64,000 nucleotides of DNA, taken from NCBI GenBank assembly GCA_963383645.1, contig OY726565.1, positions 36,685,529 through 36,749,528 of the forward strand, written 5' to 3'. The notes beneath the pieces were generated by a model. It did no database searches and was not told the origin of the DNA. It saw only the letters and a program-made list of their open reading frames with translations. The stretch's first letter is position 1, and each line of letters begins with the position of its first letter. The position numbers were made by a program, and so were the translations under genes. Shown one piece after another: positions 22,675 through 33,256 of this stretch. This DNA comes from Muscardinus avellanarius (Eukaryota; Chordata; Mammalia; Rodentia; Gliridae).

Positions 22675-23115
22675 TCTCTGTTTAAAATCGTTCAGTGATG
22701 CTTCATTGCCTCAGAGGAAAAATATCCTAGAGCAACTCCTTTTGGCTCTTGGGTCTATCATCTTTCCTGCACCATTATCTCGGCTTCTCTGGCCCTGACG
22801 GCCCCAACCTTTACACATGTTCTTCCCTTCTACAGCCAGCCTCTAACTTCACTGCGTTTACATTTACTTACTGTTGAATATTTTGCTCAGAATTCATACC
22901 CAAAAGAAACTTCCTTGTCAGATACAGGTGGCTTTACTCTGTGCTTCCAAGACATCCTGAGGTTTTCTATAATAGCTCACTTACTTGAAGATATAATAAT
23001 CAGCTTGAGCCAGCCTCTTCTACCTCTCAAGACCATAGACTCTTTGTTTTTATATTTTCATGTCTTACAGATGGTCTAGCAATATAATATGTGCTCACTA
23101 TGTGCCTTTCAGATT
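22675..23115 (+). mobile_element. L2 LINE 3' end
   Basis: Follows the L2 3' region: gtgatgcttcattgcctcag, gctcttgggtctatcatctt, cttctctggccctgacggcc, ccttctacagccagcctc, ending near atgtgctcactatgtgcct. It lies beside two MIR copies, the non-autonomous partners of L2. Confidence 0.65.
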
Positions 23116-23189
23116 AGTGGATATTGCCTATGAGCTTTGAGTTTAAATTTAACTATTGTCTTTTCTTTCTTCTTGTGTGTAGAGATGCA

Positions 23190-23316
23190 GCAGGAAGGTT
23201 AATAGCTCAGCCTTCACAGTCAGACAGACAAGGCTCATATTCCACCTTTGCTGTTTCTTATTTGTTTGATAAGGGAAAAGCATTTGACATCTCCAAACCT
23301 CAGGTTATATCTCTTT
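23190..23316 (+). mobile_element. MIR SINE
   Basis: ttaatagctcagccttcaca, gacagacaaggctcatattc, ctttgctgtttcttatttg, tgacatctccaaacctcagg follow MIR order. A B1-dID copy inserted at its 3' end. Confidence 0.6.
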
Positions 23317-23329
23317 AAATCTTACCTTA

Positions 23330-23527
23330 GCCGGGCGTGGTGGCGCACGGTTGTAATCCCCAGGCTTGGGAGGCTGAGACAGGAGGATCGCACAGATTCA
23401 AAGCCAGCTTCAGCTATTTAGTGGGGCTCTCAGCAACTTAGTGAGACCCTGTTTCCAAATAAAATATTTAAAAAGTAGGTCTGGGAGTATAGCCTGGAGG
23501 TAGAAAGCCTCTGAGTTCCACCCCAAG
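23330..23527 (+). mobile_element. B1-dID SINE (subfamily B), full length
   Basis: Head gccgggcgtggtggcgcac, full second box, linker AAATAAAATATTT, and tail of the 'gaaagcctctgagttccacc' type. Flanking repeats aaatcttac (23317-23325) and aaatctcac (23574-23582) are an imperfect target duplication. Confidence 0.9.
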
Positions 23528-23573
23528 TACTACTACTACTACTACTACTACTACTAATAATAATAATAATAAT
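23528..23573 (+). repeat. (ACT)n-(AAT)n microsatellite
   Basis: A run of ACT units changes into AAT units, at the SINE 3' tail. Confidence 0.95.
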
Positions 23574-23932
23574 AAATCTCACTTTTTATATTCGTTGTAG
23601 TAATGTGCACATAATATCTATATCATTTAAATGTATGCTATAAAAATTCATTTAACAGCATTTATCCCTTTCAAGGGTTTCCAAAACTGTGGATTTCAAG
23701 AGCATCTTTGGGTAGAAGCTACTGGCCTTAATTTATTCACTTAATAGATAATAGTTGCTGCCCAGCAGGTTCAAGTTGCTCCGTGAGCCTTTAAAACATT
23801 TTAAATTAATCATATTATTGGCATTTTTGAACTTTCTGCTTCAATGTATTCATAAATTTCATCATATAATCTTATTTTAACCTGTGAATATTTTAAAATC
23901 TCTCATTTCTTTTTTTTTTCTTTTCTTTTTTT

Positions 23933-24137
23933 CATGATACTGTGGATGGAACTCAGGGGCACTCTACCTCCGAGCTATACCCCCAGACCTATTTTTTTTT
24001 ATTCTTTATTTTGAAACTGGGTTTCACTGAGTGCAAAGGGCTTCACTAAGTAGTAACTGAGGCTGTCCTTGAACTGTGACCCCCCTGTCTCAGCCTCCCA
24101 AATGCTGGGATTTCAAGTGTACACCACCCTGCCGGGC
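23933..24137 (-). mobile_element. B1-dID SINE (subfamily A), minus
   Basis: A T-rich tract precedes the reverse ID tail (ggaactcaggggcactctac), linker, second box and head (caccaccctgccgggct). Confidence 0.85.
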
Positions 24138-24304
24138 TCTATTGTTTCTTTTAATCAAATATATCTCTTAATTTTACCTATGATTTTTCTTCTAATAGAG
24201 CTTTTTACAATATTCCTAATGTCATTTTAATTAGTATATAATTTTGTTACTTTATTTATTTATTTATTTATTTTTTAAATTTTATTATTATTATTTTTTG
24301 TGTG

Positions 24305-24476
24305 TGTGGTACTGGGGTTCCTGGAAGCCCTTCTACCTCTGGGCTACACTCCCAGACCTATTTTATTTTTGGAAACAGGGTCTCCTAAACCAGCGCGGCT
24401 GGCTTTGAACCTGCGCTATCCTCCTGTCTCCACCTCCCAAGCGCGGGGATTACAAGCGTGCGACACCACGCCCGGC
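24305..24476 (-). mobile_element. Short-body B1-dID SINE (subfamily C), minus, young-looking
   Basis: Reverse tail tcctggaagcccttctacct, junction cagggtctcctaaaccagcg, head with many intact CpGs (ccaagcgcggggattacaag, caccacgcccggc). The CpG richness suggests recent insertion. A TTTA/TTA-rich tract precedes it. Confidence 0.92.
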
Positions 24477-25414
24477 CTTTACTTTCATTTAAAAGCCTGC
24501 ACCTAATCACTCTAATCACCCATAATGTATCCTATATAAAAATTTAAACCTTTTATTATAGATCACCGATTTCCTGTATAGACATATATTCATATATTTC
24601 TTTGTTTACTTTTCTTTTACCTTTCTCACCTAGAGAAGCACTGAATCTATTTGTAACCCTATAATCGGTTTAAACACTCTTGTGTATCATCTATGTTAAT
24701 GCCCAACCAAGAATAATAATAAAGAGCTTTTAATCCTAAAAGAATCAGTGGTTCGTCTGGCCTGGCATTTGGTATCTCTCAGTATGTAATGCTTAATGCT
24801 TAAGGGAAGGTGTGGAGCCCATGCGGTCCACATATGCTCCTAACTGTGAAAACAATTTCAAGAAAAAAATTAGCTTTCTTTTATTAACTAATCATCAGCT
24901 TGAAGCCAAAACATAAGGACTCTAAGAATCCTTATGAAATCCTTGGGAAATGGTCCCCTTAGTAAATGTACAGAAGCTATTCATGTATTTACGTATCCTT
25001 TGATAGTCAACATCTTTCAGAATTAGTTCAGATCCATATCACATTCTGCTGACAATTATGTTTTAAGAATTAAAGTAATTCTTTTTCTTCTTTCTTTGAC
25101 TTTAAGATAATCTTTGAAATAACTGATCAAGTTAAATACCTACTGAATATAGGAGGAAAGGATTTTTTTTTAATAGGACACATTTTTGACATTTTTCTTT
25201 ATTTTTTCAAGAATTTACTCCATCAGGACAAACTTTTATAAAAAGTGGCTAAAATCTAGTCAATGGATGGATAATATAGCAAAGCAGGAAAACCTCAAGA
25301 CTGAAAACAAAGTGTTCTGCAAAATTCGCCAGGGAAATACAGACATATGTCATGTCTCATCGGTAAACTGGGAATGGAGTTCCAACTATCCGCTTTCTGG
25401 TCATGTACATACAA
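24477..25414. other. Unique AT-rich DNA
   Basis: No repeat or exon recognised. It lies upstream of the first copy of a local duplication. Confidence 0.45.
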
Positions 25415-25586
25415 TGCTACAATTCTAATGATGGATATAATATTCTATTTTTTTCTAGAAGCAAACTGAGTCTCTTAAAATTCAACAATTTGCTCAAAGT
25501 CAGTTTGCCAATATGATCTAAATCAAGTTCTGTTTTTAGTTGGCCTCATTATTTTCTTACTCAAAACTTATTAACAAATATTTCAA
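25415..25586 (+). repeat. Local duplication, copy 1
   Basis: This 172-bp segment matches 27171-27342 along its length with substitutions and very small indels. Shared words include tgctacaatt, tttttctagaag, ccaatatgatc, agttggcc and ttattttctta. The central part weakly resembles a reverse MIR core, so the two could be old copies of one repeat family. Shared text outside that core favours duplication. Confidence 0.7.
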
Positions 25587-25606
25587 ATACATATATGTAT
25601 ATACTT

Positions 25607-25789
25607 TCTTTTGCCCTAGGAATTGAATTCAGAGGCATTCTACCTTTGAGCTATACCTCGTTTTGAGAAAGAGTTTTGCTAGGTTTCTGAGAGTCTTGCT
25701 ACATTGCTGAGGCTGGCTTTGAACCTATGATCACTCTGTCTTAGCCTCCCAAGTACTGGGATTAAAGGTGTGTGCTACCATGCCCTGCT
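25607..25789 (-). mobile_element. Old B1-dID SINE, minus
   Basis: Diverged reverse tail (gaattgaattcagaggcatt), second box and head (gctaccatgccctgctt). CpG-poor. Confidence 0.75.
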
Positions 25790-25800
25790 TAATTAATTAT

Positions 25801-25811
25801 ATGTATGTATG

Positions 25812-25865
<54 letters not shown>

Positions 25866-25867
25866 TT
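25801..25867 (+). repeat. (TATG)n-(TA)n-T(n) tract
   Basis: TATG units, then TA units, then a T-run that is the reverse tail of the next SINE. Confidence 0.95.
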
Positions 25868-26046
25868 GGTGGCACTGGGGTTCCTGGAAACCCTTCTACC
25901 TCCGGGCTACACTCCCAGACACCTAATTTTATATTTGTATTTGGAAACGGTCTCTTAAGCTAGCAAGGCTGGCTTCGAACCTGCCTGATCCTCCTGACTC
26001 TGCCTCCCAAGCCCGGGGATTACAAGCATGCACCACCACATCCGGC
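25868..26046 (-). mobile_element. Short-body B1-dID SINE (subfamily C), minus
   Basis: Reverse tail tcctggaaacccttctacct, junction ggtctcttaagctagcaagg, head ending caccacatccggct. Confidence 0.9.
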
Positions 26047-26544
26047 TAAATAATATATTTTGTATTTGGATTATTACCCATATGCTTTCGACGAAGCCTT
26101 TACCAAAATAAGCTGCAATACAGACATGTGCTTAAGCAACATTTCCAATCATCTTTATATAAAATCAGCAGACTCTATTATCTTTGTGCTATAATCATTT
26201 AGGTTCCTTAATTTCTAAACTGTGATCACATATTACTTGTTTCATAGATAAGCATTAATGAAACCTAATGTCTGAGAAATTTAAGTTAGCTTTCTTATTT
26301 AAAATAAAATTAAACTGGTAAGACATGAACCAAGATAGAATCAATCTTACTTCAAAAACAGATACCACTGAATAGAACATTTACCATAAAAAGAGAAAAA
26401 CACAGATTTGTTAGTATATCATGCACAAGGTGCTCAGATGATAGCATTGGCTACTATTTGCTGGCAATTATAGTATGATTGCTAGATGATTACACCAAGG
26501 AGTAGTCATTCTTTTAAAAATAACTATATTTATTATTATATAGT
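26047..26544. other. Unique DNA between duplication copies
   Basis: No repeat recognised; AT-rich, no useful open frame. Confidence 0.45.
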
Positions 26545-26560
26545 AAGATCCACATATTTT

Positions 26561-27148
26561 TATTATTTTATTTTATTTTTATGTGGAACATATTGTAAAT
26601 GGCATACGTTTAGACCATCCTTGGTGCCCCCCCCCATTTGCTTCTCCCCTCCCAACAATGAGTGTCCAGGTTAAACATGATATATTCATACTTTTACACA
26701 TATTCGGATGTAGCTCCTCCATTAACCAACCTCAGCCTTCTTCCTCTACTATCCTTCTATTCTAGCTTTGCTGAGATTTCCCCTCTATTATCTGGAGTCC
26801 TTCTGGTATCCCTAATCCTCCCTAGTTTGGGCATTTTAGAGAAAACATAAGTCCCTTCTCTTTCTGTGCTTGGCTTATCTCACTTAACATAATATTCTCC
26901 AGGTCTTTCCATCTTTATGTGAATGACATTATTTTGTTCTTCTTTATAGCTGAATAGAATTCCATTGTGTGTATTTCCCATAATTTTGCAATCCATTCAT
27001 CTGTAGATGGAGACGTAGGTTGGTTCTATAATTTGGCTATTACAAATTGTGCTGCTATGAACATGGGGATGCATGTATTACTGTAGTTCTCTGATTTCAA
27101 CCCCTTTGGACAAATACCCAGGAGTGGTATAGCTGGATTATATGGTGG
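26561..27148 (-). mobile_element. L1, 5'-truncated, minus, with 16-bp target duplication
   Basis: Reverse of the L1 3' UTR and end of ORF2: ccctctattatctggagtcc, atctcacttaacataatatt, ctgaatagaattccattgtg, tgtgctgctatgaacatggg, aaatacccaggagtggtata. A perfect AAGATCCACATATTTT flanks it (26545-26560 and 27149-27164). The insertion is therefore one clean event of 588 bp. Confidence 0.95.
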
Positions 27149-27170
27149 AAGATCCACATATTTTAATCTT

Positions 27171-27342
27171 TGCTACAATTCAAATAATGGATACAGCATT
27201 CCTTTTTTTTTCTAGAAGAAAACTGAGTATTATAAAACTTTAACAATTTTTTTAAAGTCACAGCCAATATGATCCAAAACTAGTTCTTTTATTTAGTTGG
27301 CCACATTATTTTCTTATCAAAATCTACTAACAAATACTTCAA
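27171..27342 (+). repeat. Local duplication, copy 2
   Basis: Partner of 25415-25586, same orientation, start-to-start distance 1756 bp. Begins just after the L1 target duplication. Confidence 0.7.
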
Positions 27343-27481
27343 CAATGTTGTTCTTTATGTCTACAATATAAAGCATTAGTTGGTTGGAAGGACTTTACTA
27401 GAATAAAAAGGACTGTCAAAAAGTTTCTCGAAATAAAAAGAAGAGATACTAGATTAAGAAGAAGAAGCTAGCTTTAAACCA

Positions 27482-27730
27482 GCATAATTTATATCTCAGG
27501 CACTATCCTAATCCCTTGATTGTATAGCACATACAAAATATACCACATTTCATTCCCTTTATGTTACATATATGGTCAAACTATTATGAGGCTGTTATTC
27601 TTATCCCTGTTTTATAAATGAGATACTGAAATTTGGAGGCTAAATATCTTGTTTACAGCTATACTGTTCCATCTAAGAATCAGTTTAGAGCTGACTTCAA
27701 AGTAAGCCTCTCAACCATTGAGCCTCACAG
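27482..27730 (-). mobile_element. MIR SINE, minus
   Basis: caggcactatcctaatccct, ttatccctgttttataaatg, gatactgaaatttggaggct and the reverse 5' end (tctcaaccattgagcctcac) follow a reverse MIR. Confidence 0.65.
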
Positions 27731-27881
27731 TTTTGGGGAAAGTACCATAAACTATCCATGAAAATCATGATGACTACTTTAATATAAAATAGAGAACTAC
27801 TTCAAAATAAGCAGCTTCAAAATGAAAGCATGAAGATCTGACCTCTTCTTACTCAATACATGAGCAATTAAATGACATTCA

Positions 27882-28232
27882 TGGCTGGGTATGTTGTTGT
27901 ACACCTGTAATTCCAGTACTTGCGAGACTGAGACAAGAGAATCACAGGTTTGAGGACATCCTCAGCAACATAGCGGGAGTCTCAGCCACCTAGCAAGACC
28001 CTATGAGACAGGAGAATCACAGGTTCATGGCCACCCTCAGCTACTTAGTGAGGCCCTTTGTAACTTAGTGACACTCTGTTTCAAAATAAAGAATTAAAAA
28101 TGGGGCTGAAGGTGTAGATCAGAAGTAGAATGTCCTTGGGCTCAATCCCTAGCACCACAAAAAATAAAAATAAATAAAAAGTGCTGAAGGAGTAACTTGG
28201 AGGTAGAATGCTCTTGGGTTCAATAACCAGTT
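27882..28232 (+). mobile_element. B1-dID SINE split by a second SINE
   Basis: Head and first half at 27882-28002 (ggctgggtatgttgttgtac), ID tail at 28181-28232 (gtgctgaaggagtaacttgg). The material between (28003-28178) is a second, 5'-truncated SINE. Confidence 0.65.
28003..28178 (+). mobile_element. 5'-truncated B1-dID SINE nested in another
   Basis: Starts gagacaggagaatcacagg, complete second box, linker, ID tail (ggggctgaaggtgtagatc) and an A-rich end. It repeats sequence already present in the outer copy, which reveals the nesting. Confidence 0.75.
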
Positions 28233-28237
28233 AACAC

Positions 28238-28269
<32 letters not shown>

Positions 28270-28270
28270 T
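28233..28270 (+). repeat. (CA)n microsatellite
   Basis: CA repeat with one CAAA interruption after the outer SINE tail. Confidence 0.95.
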
Positions 28271-28275
28271 CATAT

Positions 28276-28440
28276 AAATTTCAGGTCAGATACCATCTTA
28301 CCAATTAGTTTTGCCTTGGTTCTTTATCCTTCTCAGATTTACACATGTCCTCTATTATTTATTCTCTTAATTTCTTACCTCATAACTCTTAACTTGTAAA
28401 TAAAATCAAACCCACATATACTCTTTTCTAGTGATCCATG
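28276..28440 (+). mobile_element. L2-like fragment, weak
   Basis: aaatttcaggtcagatacca then ccttggttctttatccttct resembles the L2 3' region. Divergence is too high for certainty. Confidence 0.35.
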
Positions 28441-28689
28441 CCAATAAGAAGTTATTTCTAAGTGGAAGAACGATTGTGACTATTTTTATATAACTATGAA
28501 ATCTGAAATTTCACAAAGCAGAAACTATAATCAGGATCCATAAGAAGCAATCAAATGTGCTCTTCTGGGTCCAATAATTTGGCTTTTAATGCTATTCTAC
28601 ACTAAAAGGGACCAGAACTCTTTGAGTAATAGTGGATTCAATATTCTGTGCTAGGGAAAAAAAGCAAAATGAATCTGAGATTGTTTTTA

Positions 28690-29188
28690 AAGCCTTTATT
28701 CTTTTAGAGCAATTTTAGGTTCTGCACAAAATTAAGAGGAAGGTACAAATCTATGCCATAAGCTCCCTGCCCTACTCATGCATAACTTTCCCCTATTATT
28801 AATATACTCCACCAGACTGGTATATTTGTTACAAGTGATTTATATCCATTAACACATAATTATTCCCCTGAATCTATAGTTTGCATTAGAATTCACTCCT
28901 GATATTGTTCATTCCATGGGTGGTACAAAAGTAGAATGTCACATATCCACCATCAAAGTGTCATACAGAGTATGCTTGATGACTTGAAAATCTGTGTTTG
29001 GCCTATTCATCATTCTCCTCAATACTCCAAGCATCAACAATCACTGAGCTGTTTGTTATCTCTATATATTTGTGTCTTTTCCAGGTTGTAATAGAGTTGT
29101 ATTATATATATAATACAATAATATATATAATAATAGTTGTTATATATATAACAACTAACAAAAGGATATATATATATATATATCAAAA

Positions 29189-29226
<38 letters not shown>

Positions 29227-29455
29227 TTTTCAGAGTACCTTCTTTCACTTAGTAATATATATTTAAATCTCCTCCATATATCCTCATGGCTTGTTGGCTA
29301 ATTTATTTTTAGTGCTGACTAATACTTCACTATTTGGATGTCCCATAGCTTATCTATCTATTTATACCTGGAGGACATCTTGGTTGCTTCTGCATTTTGC
29401 CAGTTAAGACTTCTATAAACATTCATGTGCAGGGTTTTGTATAGAAAGAAAGTTT
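28690..29455 (-). mobile_element. Ancient L1 3' region, minus
   Basis: Series of landmarks of old mammalian L1 in reverse: gagcaattttaggttctgca, tttcccctattattaatata, tggtatatttgttacaagtg, agaatgtcacatatccacca, ccttttcagagtaccttctt, actaatacttcactatttgg, tcatgtgcagggttttgtat. An AT tract with palindromic units interrupts it at 29098-29231. Confidence 0.75.
29098..29231. repeat. AT tract with nested palindromes
   Basis: Contains perfect or near-perfect palindromes (gtattatatatataatac; gttgttatatatataacaac). A larger inverted repeat pairs AAAAGGATATAT (29159 and 29186 areas) with ATATATCCTTTT (29220-29231). It could form cruciforms. Confidence 0.85.
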
Positions 29456-29730
29456 CAAGCCCTATAAATAGAATCTAGGATATATTTTTGTGAAGGAATG
29501 TTTCTAGAGGATTCTGTAATTACAATAATGACAGCAATAACAGTAATATCTGATAGGTAGAACAGCCTATATACAAAGCTAGTAGCCAAGAAAAGTTGAG
29601 CAGCAAGAGGAAAAATAGAGTAAGTTAATATAAATGTTGTCAATAAAGGTTATAAAACTTCTGATAAAAGGTAATTGTATGTAAATATAAATTTTTCTCA
29701 TTGTTGATTATAAAAGGCACATATATTTGG

Positions 29731-29919
29731 AGTCAAGCATGGTGACACACACCTGTTATACCAGTACTTGAAAGGCTGAGAAACAGGAGGATCACAAGTT
29801 TGAGTGTAGCCTCAGCAACTTAGAGAGACCCTGTTTCAATATAAAAAAAAAAAATAGAGCTGAGGGTATAGTTCAGAGGTAAAATGCACCTGGGTTCCAT
29901 TCCTGATTTTAAAAAAAAA
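29731..29919 (+). mobile_element. B1-dID SINE
   Basis: Head agtcaagcatggtgacacac, second box partly deleted (one half only), linker, ID tail gctgagggtatagttcagag, A-tail. Confidence 0.8.
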
Positions 29920-30109
29920 TGAGCAACTGAAATAATATGAATGATAGTGAAGTTTTGATCAACCGAAAGATTATAAAATGTAAACATGGACTTGTTTATA
30001 AGGAGATAAAAGTTAGAGATGTAAAAGGAAGTTGAATGCTTAATAAAATTATTCAACTGAAAAATTTTAATAATCATAATGAAGATGAGATAAAAATCAT
30101 ATATTGTAC

Positions 30110-30605
30110 AATTTGGAGTATATAACCTCCAAGATACCTTTCACTGATCCCTGACCCCAGATAATCAAACCCAATGTGGTTCTCTCCTCCACTGAATAGG
30201 GATGACGTAGGTAAAGTTTGTGTTATGTGAGACTAGGTCATAAGAGGCACTGTGTTTTAATCTTGTTCTTTCCTGGATCACTCACTCTGAACAAACTGCC
30301 CTATGAAGAGGAATGCAAAAAGCCCTTTGAAGAGAAAAACTTATCAAAGCTACAAAGTTTCCTGCCAAGAACCAGCAATAATTTGCCAGGCACATGAGTG
30401 AGCCTTATGGATTTTTAGCCTCGGTCAAGCCTTTGCTGACATCTTGCCTGGAACTCCTGAGAGATCCCCAATCAGAAGCACCCAGGTGAGCTCTTCTCCA
30501 AATTCTTGGTCCACAAAAACTGTGAAATGATACACAGGTATTGATTTTCTAAGAAGCTAATTTTAGGGTAAATTTGTTATGTAACAACAAGTTAACTAAT
30601 ACATT
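30110..30605 (+). mobile_element. Ancient MLT1-like LTR
   Basis: Order of motifs (tgagactaggtcataagagg; tcctggatcactcactctga; ccaagaaccagcaataattt; aagcctttgctgacatcttg; then ttctaagaagctaattttag and gttatgtaacaacaagttaa) fits an old MaLR/MLT1-type LTR in plus orientation. Family name is by recall of motif order. Confidence 0.5.
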
Positions 30606-33008
30606 GTTTGAGGAGAAAAAATATCCAGAAGAATTTTTATAACAGCACAAAGTTGATAAGCCCTTAAAAGTGGGGAGTTAGATAAAATGAAGAAAAAAAA
30701 CACTATATAATGTTTGGAAAAGGCACAAAACTCTCTGAACTTCTTACCTCCTCAGAGAATTAAAAAGTAAACAAGCCAAATAAAGGGGGGGGGGAATTAA
30801 GTCAAAGTCAAAGAATAAAAATGGAGCCAAGATATAAAGGACAAAATTCCACTTTGACAAAATGACAAGAAATCAGAATGGCCCTATTTTGAAAAGAAAT
30901 TAAAAATAGAAACTTAACAACAGAATCATTAGTGACATAACAGAAATAAAGGATCTAGGGCTTCATATTATAACTAAAATACAATTCATAGAATCAGAAA
31001 TACTGCCTTAATGTGGTTTTAATTAGGACAACCCTAAGAGACATATATGGGGCTTTAATTAGGATAAAGGTTGAAAACTAAGAATGATTTTGTTATAATT
31101 GCTTTGCATATATAGGCAAATGTATACACCCAGACCAAATATTTAAGAGTATGTTGGACACCACGAAAATGTTATTCTTGTTGACTGTGATCTTGTCAAT
31201 ATAAGTAATAAATCATTTAATGGTGTGCTCCTCTAACCAGTTGGCTTTGCTAGATCAGGAGGAAAGTGCTACTTTGGTTCTCATTTTTGTCTGTTAACAT
31301 GTTTCTTCAGTGTATAAATGCAAATGCATGTGTTCTGCATAATAAAGCTCTGTCTAAAGGACAAGCTGCCCATTGAGTTACATATTTTGTCTTTTATTCA
31401 ATTCCAAATAAAATTTATCGAGACATATATATGAATTGTAACCTCATCAATGAGAAGGTAAATATTTGACTATTTTTCAAATTTGGTAACTAATCCAATG
31501 ACTTAGATTTAGTGGTGTATTCTCAAAAACATCATCAGTTGAGGAAAGCAGACATACTTGCAGATAAATTTTTATATAGGAATAAGTTATTATAATTTAT
31601 TTTGTCTATGAAAGTTTAATGGCAGTGAGTCAGTTTTTCACTAAAGTAAAAAACATTATTATCAAACTTAGAATAAATGTTTAGTGCTTGGAAGTAGTTT
31701 AGGTAACTGACAAAGATTTCCACTTTGTTTTGTTTTGTTTGGTTGCACTCTCACTAATTTGGAGTAAGTCTGCAAAAGTTCATTTTAGAACTTCCTTTAG
31801 CACTTCATACTAATTCTTAGGCTCATTAATTTCATTAAAGAGTCAACCAAATCAAAAGTCAATAAGTACTATAAATCTTCCAAATTTTATCTACTTTCCA
31901 TTTCATAGAAATAAAGAATAGCACTTTATAGCACAAAGTTATAAAGTCAAAGTACAATTTAATGCAAACTGATAAAGCCAATTTGGGATGTACTCTAATG
32001 ACAATTGCTTATTGTGTCTAGTTTCTTATAACTACGCAAGTTGTTTTGCAGAAGAAATGTTCTATGCAAAAGAAAGTATAAGCTTTCAACATCACCAAGA
32101 AGTCAAAACACAAATTCACACACTGTGCTTTGCAATTTTATTATGTTTTCTACTTCTTTATTCTGTGTGCCCTTTGAGAACTAAGCCCCTATCTAACATT
32201 AATTTTGAATTCCAATATTTAGAATCTTAGAACAGGCCACTAACCATGTGGCCTGCAACAATGACCTCAACATTTTTCTGTCTCTGAATCCTTGGGATGT
32301 TTTTTCAATAATTTTACATGAATGTACTCAATTTTTTATATTTTTTACTCAGTACACACTTAAGAAGAAAGAGAAACTATCCCTTATATAACCTTTGAAT
32401 TCTACTTTAGTAATGCAATGGCTGAAGTTTTAATTTTGCTATTCTTTTCCTGGACATAAATTTACCTACTAGATTTGGATATAGATTCCAAAATATTAAC
32501 TGAAAGCTCATCCTAGCAAATGACATCAGGGTTGCAAGTTTAATCCTTACGTGGTAACCAAATTTCACCTAGCCATTCAAGCACGATGGTTATCTAAGGC
32601 TAGCAGCAGGAGAGACACCTCCCATTGAATACTGGACAATTCTAAACCTTGCACAAATCACTGACAAGTGCTATGAGCTAAACATATGAATTGCTGCATG
32701 AATATGTATGAGTACTTTTATTAAGGCATATATTTGAAGTAAAGTCATTCTGATATAGCCATTAATGAAAACATATTTCTATGTTAGCAACCCATTGGTT
32801 ATGATCTTTTACATCTGTATTCACGTTGTATCTCTGAAATTAATGAACTGTGTGAATTTCAGTAAATGATATAACCACAACAGTGATGAAACATAATTCT
32901 TCAAAATTCTTTCCCTTTGAAACTTTTTTGCTCTACTATACCTCAGACTTTCAGGTTCTACTTTTCTATTTTGCTCCGAAGTACACTTTGTTAGAATTTT
33001 CACTCTAA
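30606..33008. other. Long unique AT-rich stretch
   Basis: No young repeats in about 2.4 kb. At 32110-32235 gtgtgccctttgagaactaa resembles an L2 3' end (weak). Contains a 9-G run at 30786 and a TTTTG-rich stretch near 31724. The longest open frame (80 codons, 31988-32230) overlaps that L2-like part. Confidence 0.45.
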
Positions 33009-33199
33009 TTCAGACATGGTGGAACATGCCTATAATCCCAGTATTTGGGAGGCTAAAATAAGAGGGTCACAGGTTCAAGGCCAGACTCTGAAACTTAGGG
33101 AGACCCTGTTTTAAAAGAAAGTATAAAAATTGTTGGGGGTGTAGCTCAGAAATAGAAAACTCCTGTGTTCTATCACTAGTGCACACACACAAAAAAAAG
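33009..33199 (+). mobile_element. B1-dID SINE
   Basis: Head ttcagacatggtggaacatg, one second-box half, linker, diverged ID tail (tgggggtgtagctcagaaat) and an A-run. Confidence 0.8.
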
Positions 33200-33256
33200 G
33201 AGATGGGGGTGCAGTTCAGTGGTAGAAACACCCTGGCTTCAATTCCTAATATCCCA
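33200..33256 (+). mobile_element. Extra ID tail unit
   Basis: A second ID-like unit (gatgggggtgcagttcagtg, then cttcaattcctaat) follows the A-tail of the preceding SINE. It may be an independent ID insertion or a tail duplication. Confidence 0.6.
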
